Shown here piece after piece: positions 43,204 through 54,706 of a stretch of DNA of 64,000 nt. Position numbers and translations under genes: made by a program. The notes under the pieces are model-generated. The model was not told where the DNA came from, did no database searches, and saw only the letters and a list, made by a program, of their open reading frames with translations. The stretch is taken from assembly GCA_009363875.1 (NCBI GenBank), contig CM018695.1:18882755-18946754 (forward strand), in the 5' to 3' direction. The stretch comes from Mikania micrantha (Eukaryota; Streptophyta; Magnoliopsida; Asterales; Asteraceae). Numbering within the stretch: position 1 is the stretch's first letter; every line of letters begins with the position of its first letter.

Positions 43204-44049
43204 TGTAGAAAATCGGTGAGCTGAGGAGAGATTAACTTAACCAGGATCAAGAGCTTAGACAAAGCTTTTGAGGTTTTGCTCCCTCTGGAATTTTGCTCTT
43301 TAGTTATTTTAGTGTTTAGTTTTCTTAAGTTAGAAGAAAAGAAAAGAGAAAACAGTAGGACAACACAAAGAAGATTCAGAAAAGTGTTGTTATTTTATTC
43401 ATTAGATGTTGGGGTATAAATAGCCCCGACATTTAATGTTTCAGGACAAATACAAGAAGAAGACAAACAGATAAGACTGATGACACTATTACAGACACTG
43501 TAGCATCAGAATAGTACAAGTGTAAAGTCAACATAGGATCTTTAAAGATCTTAGTTCAGACTTTTGTACTGATGCTAATACATTATTCTTTCGAAAGCTC
43601 TTCATAGGAAACTATCTAATGTAGACAGTTATCCTAAAGAAGGTTACATTTATTCTTTCATCAGAAGAAACATATGTCTTCTGAAATATTGTTTTTCTTC
43701 CGAGGCAAATGTCTTTGGAAGTCTTCCGAAGTAAATGACTTTTATTCTTCGGAAGCAAAAGTTCTCTTCCGATAGTGTCTTCTGAGGTTTGTCTTCAGAT
43801 AGAGTCTTCCGAAGCAACTTCTGAAGTATTGTCTTCGGAAGCATTTTTCTTTTATTTGTCTTCGGAAGCAGTTGTCTTTTATTTGTCTTCCGAAGGTTCT
43901 TCTGAAGAATTTTCTTCAGAAGCTAGTGTCTTTTATTTGTCTCTTCCGAAGGTTCTTCTGAAGATTTGTCTTCGGAAGCTATTGTCCTGCAACAATTACA
44001 AAGATTATTTGAAAGGTGGTTTTGCTTCGTCAGTCCTTATTTTCCAACA
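43204..44049 (-). repeat. Copia E 3' LTR
   Basis: 846 bp; starts TGTAGAAAATCGGTGAGC and ends CCTTATTTTCCAACA on the plus strand. Its segment at 43670-43990 carries twelve CTTCNGAAG palindromes. Confidence 0.93.
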
Positions 44050-45732
44050 ATCTCCCTCTGGACTGATGAAGCCAAAACCACTTAATGTTAGATCCCAATC
44101 AATTTCTAGAACATCAGACTCAGTGGGGAAAGAACATGAGAATGGTTCAAATGGGGTATCAGTAAAGCAAAGGCTTCTTTGTTTATCAGAGCTAGGCTTC
44201 TTTTGTTTATTTAAGCGTTAGCCACCTTTTGAGTTAGTTTATGTATTATGCCGGAGACAAGGCAGGGAAGAAAGAGAGGTAGAAAGAAGTGGGCGAAATG
44301 CTCCTTGAAAGGCAGTGGAGGAAGGGTAGTAGTAGTGAAGGTGGGTGAAAAGATTAGAAAACCTTCAAATGAAGGTGCCTGCATGGGGTTGGATTTGGAT
44401 TACAGGACTAAAGATATCCGTTAATTCCATAGTGTGAAGAACTGATCCGTCCATCATTTTGTAGATGTCATCCGAATCCCTGACTAGAGAATCAGTTTTA
44501 TTATGACCTGAGTCCATCTCAGAAATGTCATAAACCCCTTTTTCTTGGTTCTGGGGATTTCCAGCCTTAGTTTAAAAGAAAAACTTCATTGGCTGTTGCC
44601 ATACCAGGAGTCTTATTGCCTAATCCATTCAGATGAGAATTCATTGAATTTTCATGTGAAATGGATGCTTCTGATATATGATCAGGAAGTCAAGATGGAC
44701 TTGATGACCGGATCTCATCCTCTTTTATAGGGTAGAGAAATGTTGATAGATAGTGGGGGGCTTTTAGAAAGAACAGAGTTGTCCCTGGGAGAGAGGACGA
44801 CCAACTGAATGTCAACTGACATTTCAATGGTTAATTAGGGTTCCCTTAGGAATACAACATCATCCTGTGAAGAGGATTAATGAGGAGCAGGATGGGAAGA
44901 GATTCTTGATATATCTGTGAGGATGAAACATATGTATCCATGTGTTCAGTGGGAACACAATCATGTTCAGGGATCTCATCTTCCTGAACAAATTTTTTTG
45001 GATTTATTAGGCTTGGAAGGTTTTGGAAAAGTATTTTATGGCCAGTACCTGATTTAGGTGTGGAAGAAGAGTGGATGTGGGTTTACTAAAGATGGGTATT
45101 TCTTTAGTATCATCCATCAATGGTCATCATTTTGAACATCAGTTAGTCAAGTTCGTTATAATATTATGAAGATCAAAGAGACAAACTGAAAGCATAGCCG
45201 GAACTATGAACATTTTTGATGATATACCAGATTATCAAAAAGATGTTATTTGAAATAGTTGCCTGTAAAGATCAAAAGGACTGACTTCTACATAATCAAG
45301 TTTTTCAGGTTAACCTAAAAAGTTCATGATTATGTATGAAATTATAAAGCTGAGATAGAATAAGAGATAGAGGTTGAGACTTACACATTTGGTCAAGAAG
45401 ACATGTTCATGCACATCCGAAAAGTACAGACGAAGTTTTGTGAGGAATGAAGCCTGGTCCGAAGCCGTTACGCCATTATCATAAGCATGAAGCTTGCGAC
45501 AGGGTAAGCATAAGTGCTTCGTGCCAGGCGACATGCCTGACAATTTATCATCCGTAACCATGAGCATTATTTAGAGTTTTCAAGAGGAAGAAGGGTTTCT
45601 TGAAAACCAGAGGAGAAATAGGGTTTAAGTAGAATTATGGAGAAGAAGAGGATAAATAAGGAAAGTAATCCGAGAAGATTATTGGTTAAAAAAATGGCGG
45701 TAATAATCTTCTTGAGCCGTGAGAGTCAGTAT
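44050..45732 (-). other. Copia E 3' region between pol and 3' LTR
   Basis: Extra sequence downstream of pol, where sireviruses often carry an envelope-like frame. The only fair frame is 45310-45567 (MLMVTDDKLSGMSPGTKHLC, then LTKLRLYFSDVHEHVFLTKC), which may splice at a GTAAGT (about 45381). No membrane-protein or known env-like signature was recognised; the remainder is riddled with stops. Confidence 0.5.
45310..45567 (-). CDS. Small unknown frame downstream of pol in copia E
   Basis: An 85-codon frame, 3' of pol and 5' of the LTR in the element's direction. It holds two Cys pairs (CLPC and the C of LTKC). The last third is hydrophobic (NLYLLFYLSFIISYIIMNFL), which could be a membrane segment or translated intron, since GTAAGT lies just before it. 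It is in the position of the sirevirus envelope-like gene, but I see no sequence evidence for that function. Confidence 0.35.
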   Translation of the reverse strand: MLMVTDDKLSGMSPGTKHLCLPCRKLHAYDNGVTASDQASFLTKLRLYFSDVHEHVFLTKCVSLNLYLLFYLSFIISYIIMNFLG

Positions 45733-48065
45733 TGTAACACCCCAACCGATGGCGGAATCATCGGGATGAGACGAACAAATTGCTCAAAACTTCATAACAC
45801 TATGTGACAATTAAGATTCGAATTTCATTTCAAACTTAAAATGTCATACAAATATTCCAAATAGAGTACAACCTTGTTCATAACATACATTTAAAATAAC
45901 AAAATTTATCTAGGTGTGTATCTATGTCCACCTAAATAGCGTTCCTTCTCAACATCAACTCATCAATCATCCTGCAACATGTATTAAAATATATCAACAA
46001 AAGGTTGGCGAGTATACAAGTTTTCATACATAGCTTAATATAGAATAAAAGTGATTAAAGTCTCATATCCAACATGAATCATAATTTTGCAAGTTAACTA
46101 GCATGCCGAAACAGTGTACAATATGTTCAAACCCAAGAATCCAACGCGTTAAAGTAGCCTATCCCAAAAGAATGACGGGAGGTTAACATGTTTAACTTAA
46201 CAATACCCCAAGTTTCGTGGGCGGTGCGTTAATCCTATAGCGCTATAATTGTTAAGGTAGGCTAGCAAAGTTAATGAAGCATATATCGACTCAAATAGTT
46301 TACATTAGCATTCAAGTCCAACAAGCATCATAAAGTTTCATGTTAATGCATGGATAGAGTGTGATAAAAATAGTTTCATGTGAAGTGTAATTTATATAGC
46401 ATACATGCTGCACCCAAAGTGATAAAAAGGCAAAATGGGATCGAGTATACTCACGGCTTTGCAAGCTTCCTACTTGATATCTCGTGAATGTTGATAATTA
46501 GTTAGGATGGAGCACCTTGTCCTCCTACACGAAGAAACATAGGTGTGTGGATCTGGAGTAGTTTTAACGGAAGATTATAGATTCGGAATTTAACAATCAT
46601 GAAAATAAGCTTATGAAAATAATCACCTTGTACACATAACACTTGTTCTTGACACTATTAAAACTCAAAGGAGTTTGTGTGTTTTCATGGATTCAAAGAT
46701 CCATTAGAGTCGTGACAAGCATTAAGGTCTCTAGATGATACAACTCAACACTTGACAAGAAATCACTTAGACTATCATCAAGGTTTAGTTGTGTAGATAA
46801 TATATATATAGTGTAATTATAATATAATCAAGCATGAGGTGGGAGGATTATCCATCCACTTAAGACCTCTTTAAGTCCACGTAAGTCAAGTAGGAGGTGG
46901 GAGGATGTACCATCCACTTATGACCTCTTTTGGATTCACCACTACACATGTGTTTTAGACGTAAGGAGGGTCATGATCATTTAAAATAAGGAATGAAATA
47001 ACACAAGTAATCTAAAGGAAAAGCATCAAGTAGTGAGTGGATTCTATGAAGGGTAGCCCAAGCTAGTCCAACAATCACACTTTCATCAAGCTTCAAGCTT
47101 AGACACTACTTGTGGGTAAAACCCTAATCAAAACAGAAAGTTTGTGAGGTTTTAATCCCTAGGTTAACATGTCTCAGCCTTGTTTTTAAGCTCAACTAAC
47201 CATTCATTTGATTATGAGCATTAGGACATAGGTTTGAGATGAGAGAACCCAAGTTTAACAAAGTTTTAATGTAAAACTGAAAGTAGCAGTCCACTTTGGA
47301 GCCATTTCGGTGACATTCGAGAGCCTGATTTTTCATGAAAACTCAGTGGAAATGTTCCTAAGGTTGATCCAAGTAAGTGGGAAAAAGAATCAAGTAAAAA
47401 GGTTAAGAATTGAGTGAGTTATGCTTACTTTAGTGAGGAGTGCTGAATCTACTCGAACTTCTTGTTAGCAGCAGCTTTGTGGCTGATTTGAGAGAGTTGT
47501 GAGAATGGTTGTAAAGTGAAAAAGCTTTGAGGAGGCATGGGTTTTATATGAGATAAGTTAGGGTTAGTTGGCGGGTGATTAAATGAGGTTTGGAGGCCAT
47601 TGGAGGAGGAGGAAGTGTGTGGATTCGTGCCAAGTCATAAAGAATTATTTTTATTCTTTTTTTTTATAAGCTTGTTGCATGCTTATTCCACCATTAGTGT
47701 GCCAAATGTTTTAGGATCAAAATAGGAATATAAGAAGTACATCCTATCAGTTTTAAATCCCGGGGAAAAATAATGACATGTGCGATCAAGTTTAAGTACC
47801 GAAAAATGCAACCATATCACGTATTTGTAACTTTGTTATATGTTTCCAAGGATCACGAATCAAGTATCTCGCGTATAATGGTTTCAAATGTATGAAGGTG
47901 TAAAGCATGAATTGTACGAAAATATGAATTTTATTATGATCCAAGTCTCGAACATAACAACAATTACAACGAAAAGGCGATTACAAAAATACAAGGATTT
48001 CCAAAAATAGAATTACAAGCGTCACTTTCTAGTTAGGGAAAGTATATAAAAAGTAGGGCGTTACA
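45733..48065. mobile_element. 2.3-kb solo LTR nested in copia E
   Basis: Starts TGTAACACCCCAACCGATGG and ends TAGGGCGTTACA, flanked by a perfect 5-bp duplication AGTAT (45728-45732, 48066-48070). No primer site, purine tract, second LTR or coding region is present, so a solo LTR left by recombination between two LTRs is the simplest reading. It must postdate the insertion of copia E. Confidence 0.82.
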
Positions 48066-48578
48066 AGTATTGAGACTCGGGTCTATCAGAAAGATTGACA
48101 ACTGTCATATCAAATGCAAAGCTCAAGATTTTTATTTCAGAATCGGAAGAATCTTATTTTAGACACAAGTTAAATAAACTTATGAAAGTTTTCGGAAGAA
48201 GAAAATAGAAGAAGAAGATATCTTCGGAAGAAACGACATCGGAAGGAGAGGAATGTAACAATGGAAAGTTTAAACATCAGATAGATATGAAGCAGTGATT
48301 ATATGGCCACTGATCATATCTGTGTATAGAGATAATTACTGAAAGAAATCAAGATTTCTTTATCAGTTGTTTATCCAATATCCATTGTCTGGATAATTTA
48401 TAAAAACTATCCTTTAATGTTTATTAACTCATATTTATCATGCCCAGTTTTGCTACAAACTTAGAGAAAGTTGAGGAGTCTAAGGGCTTGGTAAATATGT
48501 CAGCTATTTGATCACTTGTAGAGACATGTTCTGGAACTATTAGTCCTTTTTCAAAACAGTCTCTAATGAAGTGATGCC

Positions 48579-51500
48579 TTATTTCAATGTGTTTGGTTTT
48601 AGAATGATATTCTTTATTATGTTTTTGGCAGCTTCGCTGTCTATCAGAAGAGGTGTTTTTAGTTCAGTTATTCCAAAATCTAGCAGTTGGTATTGTAACC
48701 AAAGAATTTGGGCAGTGCAATGGGCTGCTGCAATGTATTCAGCTTCAGCAGTTGAATTTGACACTGATGTTTGCTTCTTGCTTTGCCATGACACTAAGCA
48801 ACCTGCAAAGAACTGACAACCTCCTGAAGTAGACTTTCTGGTGAGCGAGCAACCAGCATAATCACTATCTGTAAAACCAACAAGCTTGCAAATTTGATTA
48901 GCAGGATACCAAATACCTAGCACAGGAGTACCTTTGAGATATCTGAGTATCCTCTTCACAAATGAAAGATGAGATTGTTTGGGAGCATATTGGTATCTTG
49001 CACAGACACATGTTGCATACATGATGTCTGGCCTTGATGCAGTAAGATACATCAGAGAACCAATCATGCACCTGTAGAGAGTTTGATCTACAGGTTCACC
49101 ATTGTCATCTGGACATATGCCAGGACTTGTTGCCATGGGAGTAGAAATTATTTTGCAATCATTCATATCAAATTTATTTAGAAGATCTTTTACATATTTA
49201 GATTGATGAATGAAAGTCCCGTGTGGGGTTTGTTTGACTTGAAGTCCTAAAAATGTTTTTAGTTCACTTAAAGCACTCATTTCAAACTTAGAAGACATTA
49301 GTTTAGAGAATTGTTCACACATGGACTGTTTTGTTGATCCAAAAATGATGTCATCAACATAAATTTGGACTAACAAGAGTTCCTTATCTACCCTTTTTAT
49401 GAACAAAGTCTTATCAATGGTCCCCCGAGAAAAATTATTAGAAAGAAGGAATTGAGATAGAGTGTCATACCATGCTCTTGGAGCTTGTTTTAGACCATAA
49501 AGTGCTTTGTCTAGTTTGTACACCCAATCAGGATGATGAACATCATCAAATCCTGGTGGTTGACAAACATAGACTTCCTCTTTTATTGTTCCATACAGGA
49601 AAGCACTCTTTATGTCCATTTGGTATACCTTTATGTTATGTGAGATGGCAAATACTAGGAAGAGTCTAATGGCTTCCAATCTTGCCACAGGAGCAAAGGT
49701 CTCATCATAGTCAATACCTTCCTCTTGACAATAACCTTGCACCACTAACCTGGCTTTATTTTTAATTATAATGCCTCTGTCATCTGTTTTATTTCTGAAT
49801 ACCCATCTGGTTCCGATGGGATATTTTCCATCAGGCAAGGGACATAGAGTCCAAACATTTTGCCTTTTGAACTGCAACAGTTCATCTTGCATTGCCTCTA
49901 TCCAATTATTGTCTTTAAGAGCCTCCTGATATTTAGACGACTCAATTTGGGATAGAAAGGCTGCATGAAGACAAAAGTTTGAAATCTGGCTTCTTGTTTG
50001 AACTCCTTTACTTAGATCACCTAAGATTTGTTCTAGAGGATGATTTTTGTTGAAAGGAATGATGTCCAAACAGTTATTTGAGGAGGCAGCATCGGAAGAA
50101 GATGAGTTTTCAATGGGGCTCAGAGAGTTTAGAATGTGATCAGGAACATCTATGGATGCATTATCCAAGACAGGAGATAAAGGAGTAGATGGTATATCAT
50201 CTTGGTTTTGAGAATTTGCTTCTTGAGAATTTATTTGATGAGATGGAAAAGAAGTGAAGAACTTTGAAACAGAATCTTCCTCAATAGAAGATAGATCTTC
50301 AAAAGTTTGACATGACTCTGTCGAAGGAGAAGAAGAAGGGATGGAAGGGATGAATGAGAAGCTTTCAAGATCATCGGGTGCAGAAGGAAAGGATGAGGTT
50401 GATGCTAATTCATTGAATTTTACGTCAATAGATTCCTCAATTATTTTTGTTCTGAGATTGAAAGCTCGATATGCTTTAGAAGTCTGAGAGTATCCAACAA
50501 AGTATCCAGAATCAACTTTAGCAGCAAATTTGGACAAAGAGTCTTTTCTATTTAGGATAAAACACGGACATCCAAAGACTTTGAAGAAGGAAATGAGAGG
50601 CTTTATTTTATACAGAACTTCATAGGCAGTCTTGTTATGTCTTTTTACAATGTGAACTCTATTCAATACATAACAAGCAGTGTTTACTGCCTCAGCCCAG
50701 AATGATAAAGGTAATCCTGAGTCTGCAAGCATGGTTCTTGCAGCTTCAATTAGTGTCCTGTTCTTTCTTTCTACAACTCCATTTTGAGCAGGAGTTCTAG
50801 GAGCACTATATTGTCTAAGGATTCCTTTAGAAATACAGAATTTATCAAGAACTTGATTTTTGAATTCTGTGCCATTGTCACTCCTTATCATTTTAACAGG
50901 AAGACTGAATTGTCTTTCAAGATGAGTGACAAGTGCAATTATTTTATCTGAAGTCTCATCTTTGCTGAAAAGAAAGAAGGTCCAGCAAAATCTTGAGTAA
51001 TCATCCACAACAACTAGACAATATCTTTTTCTTGCCAAACTAGCTACCTTCACTGGACCAAACAGATCCATATGAAGCAGATTAAGACAGTTAGTTGTTT
51101 TGGATTCCTCAATAGACTTATGTGAAGTTTTATGTTGCTTTCCCTTTAAGCAAGATTCACATTGACCTTCAAAATGAAATTCTTTAGAAGGCAATCCTCT
51201 TACTAGAGAAAGGGTTGAAAGCTTGTGAAGAGTTTGGTGATTAAGGTGACTGAGTCTCCTATGCCAGAGAGTGGTTTCAGAAGATGATGCTTTGGCTATC
51301 AAACATGTAGGTGAAGATGTTTGAGAGTCAGTAGTCATATCTACAACATAGACATTTCCACGTCTTCTAGCCGTTAGCAAGGTGTGTTGATCAATCAAGA
51401 CCTTTATTTTAGAGTTTATTTCTGGAGAAAGAATTTTGCAACTATCTTTAGTGAAAAATGAATTAAAATTTTTGTCAGCCAGTTGAGAAACACTCAAGAG

Positions 51501-51725
51501 ATTAAACTTGAGGTTTTCAACTAAGCTAACATCTTTAAATTTCAAATTTCCTCTTGAGACAGAACCGGATCCCACTATCCAACCTTTTGCATTGTTTCCG
51601 AAAGAAACAGATCCTCCATTATTTGGAATGAAGTCATTTAGAATGGATCTGCATCCAGTCATGTGCCTAGATCCTCCACTATCCACATACCAGAGATGAT
51701 TTTGGTTTGAAGAGGATTTCTGCAC
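48579..51725 (-). CDS. Copia E Pol polyprotein (protease, integrase, RT, RNase H)
   Basis: A 1048-codon open frame. Protease active site YVDSGGSRHMTG (Asp15); pre-integrase zinc motif (H155 and H160 in WHRRLSH..., then CESCLKGK at 189-196); integrase DDE triad D220 (HMDLFGPV), D283 (RSDNGTEF) and E319 (NGVVERKN), with the copia D-35-E spacing; RT WVFRNKTDDRG (641) and YVDD (789-792); RNase H TDSDYAG and STAEAEYIAAA. The frame ends early at about 48630: one base shift later the sequence continues as the usual HSKTKHIEIRHHF and ADIFTKPL. The first Met is inside the protease region, so the true product starts upstream by frameshift or fusion with Gag. Confidence 0.95.
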   Translation of the reverse strand: MQKSSSNQNHLWYVDSGGSRHMTGCRSILNDFIPNNGGSVSFGNNAKGWIVGSGSVSRGNLKFKDVSLVENLKFNLLSVSQLADKNFNSFFTKDSCKILSPEINSKIKVLIDQHTLLTARRRGNVYVVDMTTDSQTSSPTCLIAKASSSETTLWHRRLSHLNHQTLHKLSTLSLVRGLPSKEFHFEGQCESCLKGKQHKTSHKSIEESKTTNCLNLLHMDLFGPVKVASLARKRYCLVVVDDYSRFCWTFFLFSKDETSDKIIALVTHLERQFSLPVKMIRSDNGTEFKNQVLDKFCISKGILRQYSAPRTPAQNGVVERKNRTLIEAARTMLADSGLPLSFWAEAVNTACYVLNRVHIVKRHNKTAYEVLYKIKPLISFFKVFGCPCFILNRKDSLSKFAAKVDSGYFVGYSQTSKAYRAFNLRTKIIEESIDVKFNELASTSSFPSAPDDLESFSFIPSIPSSSPSTESCQTFEDLSSIEEDSVSKFFTSFPSHQINSQEANSQNQDDIPSTPLSPVLDNASIDVPDHILNSLSPIENSSSSDAASSNNCLDIIPFNKNHPLEQILGDLSKGVQTRSQISNFCLHAAFLSQIESSKYQEALKDNNWIEAMQDELLQFKRQNVWTLCPLPDGKYPIGTRWVFRNKTDDRGIIIKNKARLVVQGYCQEEGIDYDETFAPVARLEAIRLFLVFAISHNIKVYQMDIKSAFLYGTIKEEVYVCQPPGFDDVHHPDWVYKLDKALYGLKQAPRAWYDTLSQFLLSNNFSRGTIDKTLFIKRVDKELLLVQIYVDDIIFGSTKQSMCEQFSKLMSSKFEMSALSELKTFLGLQVKQTPHGTFIHQSKYVKDLLNKFDMNDCKIISTPMATSPGICPDDNGEPVDQTLYRCMIGSLMYLTASRPDIMYATCVCARYQYAPKQSHLSFVKRILRYLKGTPVLGIWYPANQICKLVGFTDSDYAGCSLTRKSTSGGCQFFAGCLVSWQSKKQTSVSNSTAEAEYIAAAHCTAQILWLQYQLLDFGITELKTPLLIDSEAAKNIIKNIILKPNTLK

Positions 51726-51771
51726 ATGAGAATTATGTACAAAAGATTAGATATGGGGTATTTTATTTTAT

Positions 51772-52779
51772 TTATTTGTTTGGTTTATTTTGTTGTGTAT
51801 CTTTCATCAATTTCTGCATCATTAACAGCAGTTGTTGCTGATTTTGTTGGAGAAGATTGATTTGAGAATCCACGGGAGAAGAGTTAGCACCATTATTAGA
51901 GTAAGAAACTGGGTTCACCGTAGAATAGGGAGGTGGTGTTCCCAAAATGGAAGGTCTGGAGTTAGTACTCAAGGAAGAGGGTAAGATAGAAGAAGAATGA
52001 GGATGTGTCCCAACAGATTGGTTACTTGCTGTTCTTACTTTCTTCATCTTATTAGGGAGGTTCCCTTTAGATGAAGAAGTATGATCAGCTTTCAACTTAT
52101 TAGCCTTTATCCTAGCTTTCTCCAAAGGTGTTTTTGTTTTGCAGTTTTCAGTAGCATGATTGTACTTAAAACATTTTAAGCAGGCTGGGGAAAGAGAGGA
52201 ATAATTTGGGATGAAAGGTCTATTTGCTTTCATTGTGGGATAAGGAGGATGAGGATGAGAAGGAGGAAACTGGATATTAATCATAGGTTCTTTTCCTTTA
52301 TCAAGATTTGACTTGATGTTAGAAGTAAGACCCGATTTTGTTGTTTCTTCTGAACTATGAGTAGAGCTCATATCAGGGGCAATCTCATTTTGTTCTGAAG
52401 AGTTATTGTGTTGAACTGAGTTCAACTGAGGTTTTTCTATTCTTGTCAGATTTGTATTAGTGGGGTATACAAACTTAGAAAAATAGTTTGGATGATACAC
52501 CAAAGGAGGTGTATCTATTATTGGAGGAATTTCATCAGGAAGAAAAGTTGGTGAGATAGGTTCAGGAGTGGTTTCTTCCTTATTGTTATCGATTGGGGTG
52601 TAATCCTCTGGTTGTGCAGTGTGATTATACCCAATCCCAAATCTTGCTTTGCTGTGAACTTGCTTTTGTAGAAGCATTTTGAATTCTTTGCAAGACTCAA
52701 CCCACTTTTCACAGCTTACTTGAGTTTGAGATAATTCATCTTTACAAGCATAATATTTTTCTCTTTGTAGATCAAACAA
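51772..52779 (-). pseudogene. Copia E Gag C-terminal frame with second zinc knuckle
   Basis: A 335-codon frame rich in Ser, Pro and Asn with one knuckle-like motif CLKCFKYNHATENC, followed by a Lys-rich patch (EKARIKANKLKADH) and a Gln-rich end (INLLQQNQQQLLLMMQKL). It is out of frame with both the upstream gag frame and pol. Its place between a first zinc knuckle and protease is unusual for copia; the intact ancestor probably had one Gag with two knuckles. Confidence 0.6.
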
Positions 52780-52838
52780 TGCTTGTAAATTGATTTTCTC
52801 AGTTTTTAAAGCACAGATTTCATTATCTTTTATTTTTA

Positions 52839-54492
52839 TTAATTTTCCACTTCAGAATTTTTATTGTCAAGGAATTGTTCCAACTCCTGATTTTGCTTTT
52901 GAAGCAACATATTGGCTTTCTTTATTTTTGCAAAGGCCTCTATGCAAGCATTGGAACATAGTTTTTCTAAGGTAGAAGAAGATACCTGAGCATCAGAAAT
53001 ATCTGCTTCAGGTTGATCAGAGGAACAAGAATCTTCACCAACAGCCATAAGAGCAATATCTGTTGGTTCAAAAGTGATGAGGGCATGGCCAACATCTTCA
53101 GGCAAGCTGCTCCAGTCTATGTACTCTTGAGAGAAAAGAGCCTGTTGACCAGATGATAAAGATTGGACAGCATGTCCGGGAGCATTTATTTGTGAAGAAG
53201 GAGCTGTAACAACTTGAAGTGAGGCAGGAGTAAGTTGGTACATGTTTCCATTTGCAGCTTGTACATATTGCACATTGTTAGAAGAAGAGTTTTGTGCAAT
53301 GTGTGCTGATTCTTGAGGATTATTGGACCTTTTGAAAGAGGAAGAGGTGGATGAATGTGGTGTTGAAGAGGTGTGTGAAGGTATGTTTGGAAAGGTCACA
53401 TAAGAAGAAAGATTAGAGTTTGAAGCATTAGAGCATTCCCTGGCAAAATGTCCAGTGCCATGACATCTATAACATTGGACAGTAGCCTTATTTATACCAA
53501 TCCTGGTTTTTCCATGGATACCAGGAAATTTTCTTCCTGTCCTCTTGTAGAACTTGTTAGTTCTTATGCTCAAGAGGGCCAGTTGATGGAGAATATCCAT
53601 CTCTTCCAAGTCATCACTTGGAACTTGATGAAGATCGTCCATGATAAAACAAGGATGGTCAGAGGGGAGAGAGGGGTCATCACATGAAGAGAATGAGGAG
53701 GTGATACCAGTAGTTATGTCAATATGTTCATCATAACCCTGATCATTTATCACAGAGTTATGACTAAGGAGAGCAGTGTTCCCTTGAACATACTCTTCAG
53801 TTGATTTTCCAGATTTTATTAGTTTTCTTTTCTGGTCAATCTCGCTCAAAAGTGAGTAACTTACCATGAAGTTGGGTAAGTGAGAGTTTACCAAAATCTG
53901 GTGAAGATCTCATGACAATAGAGTAAGTTTCCCATTTTTCAGGGAGAGATCTTAAAAATCGATTTAGAACTGAGACAGGAGGATACACTTGACCAGCTAA
54001 TTTTAGTTCACTTAAGAGAGAAGTGAACCTTTCAAATTGCTGAGTCAGTGACTCATTATTTAGTTGGCAGAATGTCTCATATTGTTGAGCCAATATCTCT
54101 CTAGTATTGGCTACAACATCATCAGTACCACCGAATTGCTCTTTTAGAGCATCCCATTAGTCCTTAGCGGACTCATGGTGAAGAAGACCCGAATAGATTT
54201 CATTCGGAAGGGCCATGGCCAGCTGAGCATGTGCCTTGGCATCAAGCTCCAATTTATGAAAGTCTTCTTCAGTATAGTTTCGGGGATCCTTAGGGACATC
54301 ATCTCCAGTCTCTGTGTCCAAGACCATTGGTTTATGAGGTCCGAACATGACAGACTTCCAACATCCTGTATGATTATTTGACAGGAAATGTAACATCCGT
54401 CTCTGCCAAATATTATATTGATGCCTAACCAGAATTGGTGGCTTTGTGGCAGAACCAGTGTTATGGGGGTCTAAGGTGAATTTTTCTGCCAT
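52839..54492 (-). pseudogene. Copia E gag, with stop and frameshift
   Basis: Starts MAEKFTLDPHNTGSATKPPI. Recognisable copia Gag core: NIWQRRMLHFL, QLAMALPNEIYSGLLHHESA, an in-frame TAA at 54159-54157, then QQYETFCQLNNESLTQQFER and NRFLRSLPEKWETYSIVM. A frameshift near 53860 leads to the frame with the zinc knuckle CYRCHGTGHFAREC (about 53470). It ends in a coiled-coil-like stretch (NMLLQKQNQELEQFLDNKN). Confidence 0.85.
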
Positions 54493-54706
54493 TTGTTCAA
54501 ACCGTTTTGAGTAAATCAATAGATAGTGAGTACTCAAGATAGTTTGGTTGAATGATTTTTGAACACTTTAGAGTTTCAAAAATCAATCTTTAGCAGATTT
54601 TGAAAAGAAAATGATAATAGCAAACTAAACACAGATATCAAAGCGAGCTTTGAATTTTAGCCTTGATGGTTAAACCAAGACTAATGACCAAGGCTCTGAT
54701 ACCAAT

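Noticed and set aside
43670..43990. CTTCNGAAG array as a CRISPR-like repeat
   Set aside because: Repeats are 9 bp, irregularly spaced and lie in an LTR of a plant genome; there are no spacers of constant length.
48571..48816. Plus-strand frame opposite the end of copia E pol, and similar antisense frames elsewhere
   Set aside because: They mirror conserved pol sequence on the other strand and have no independent support.
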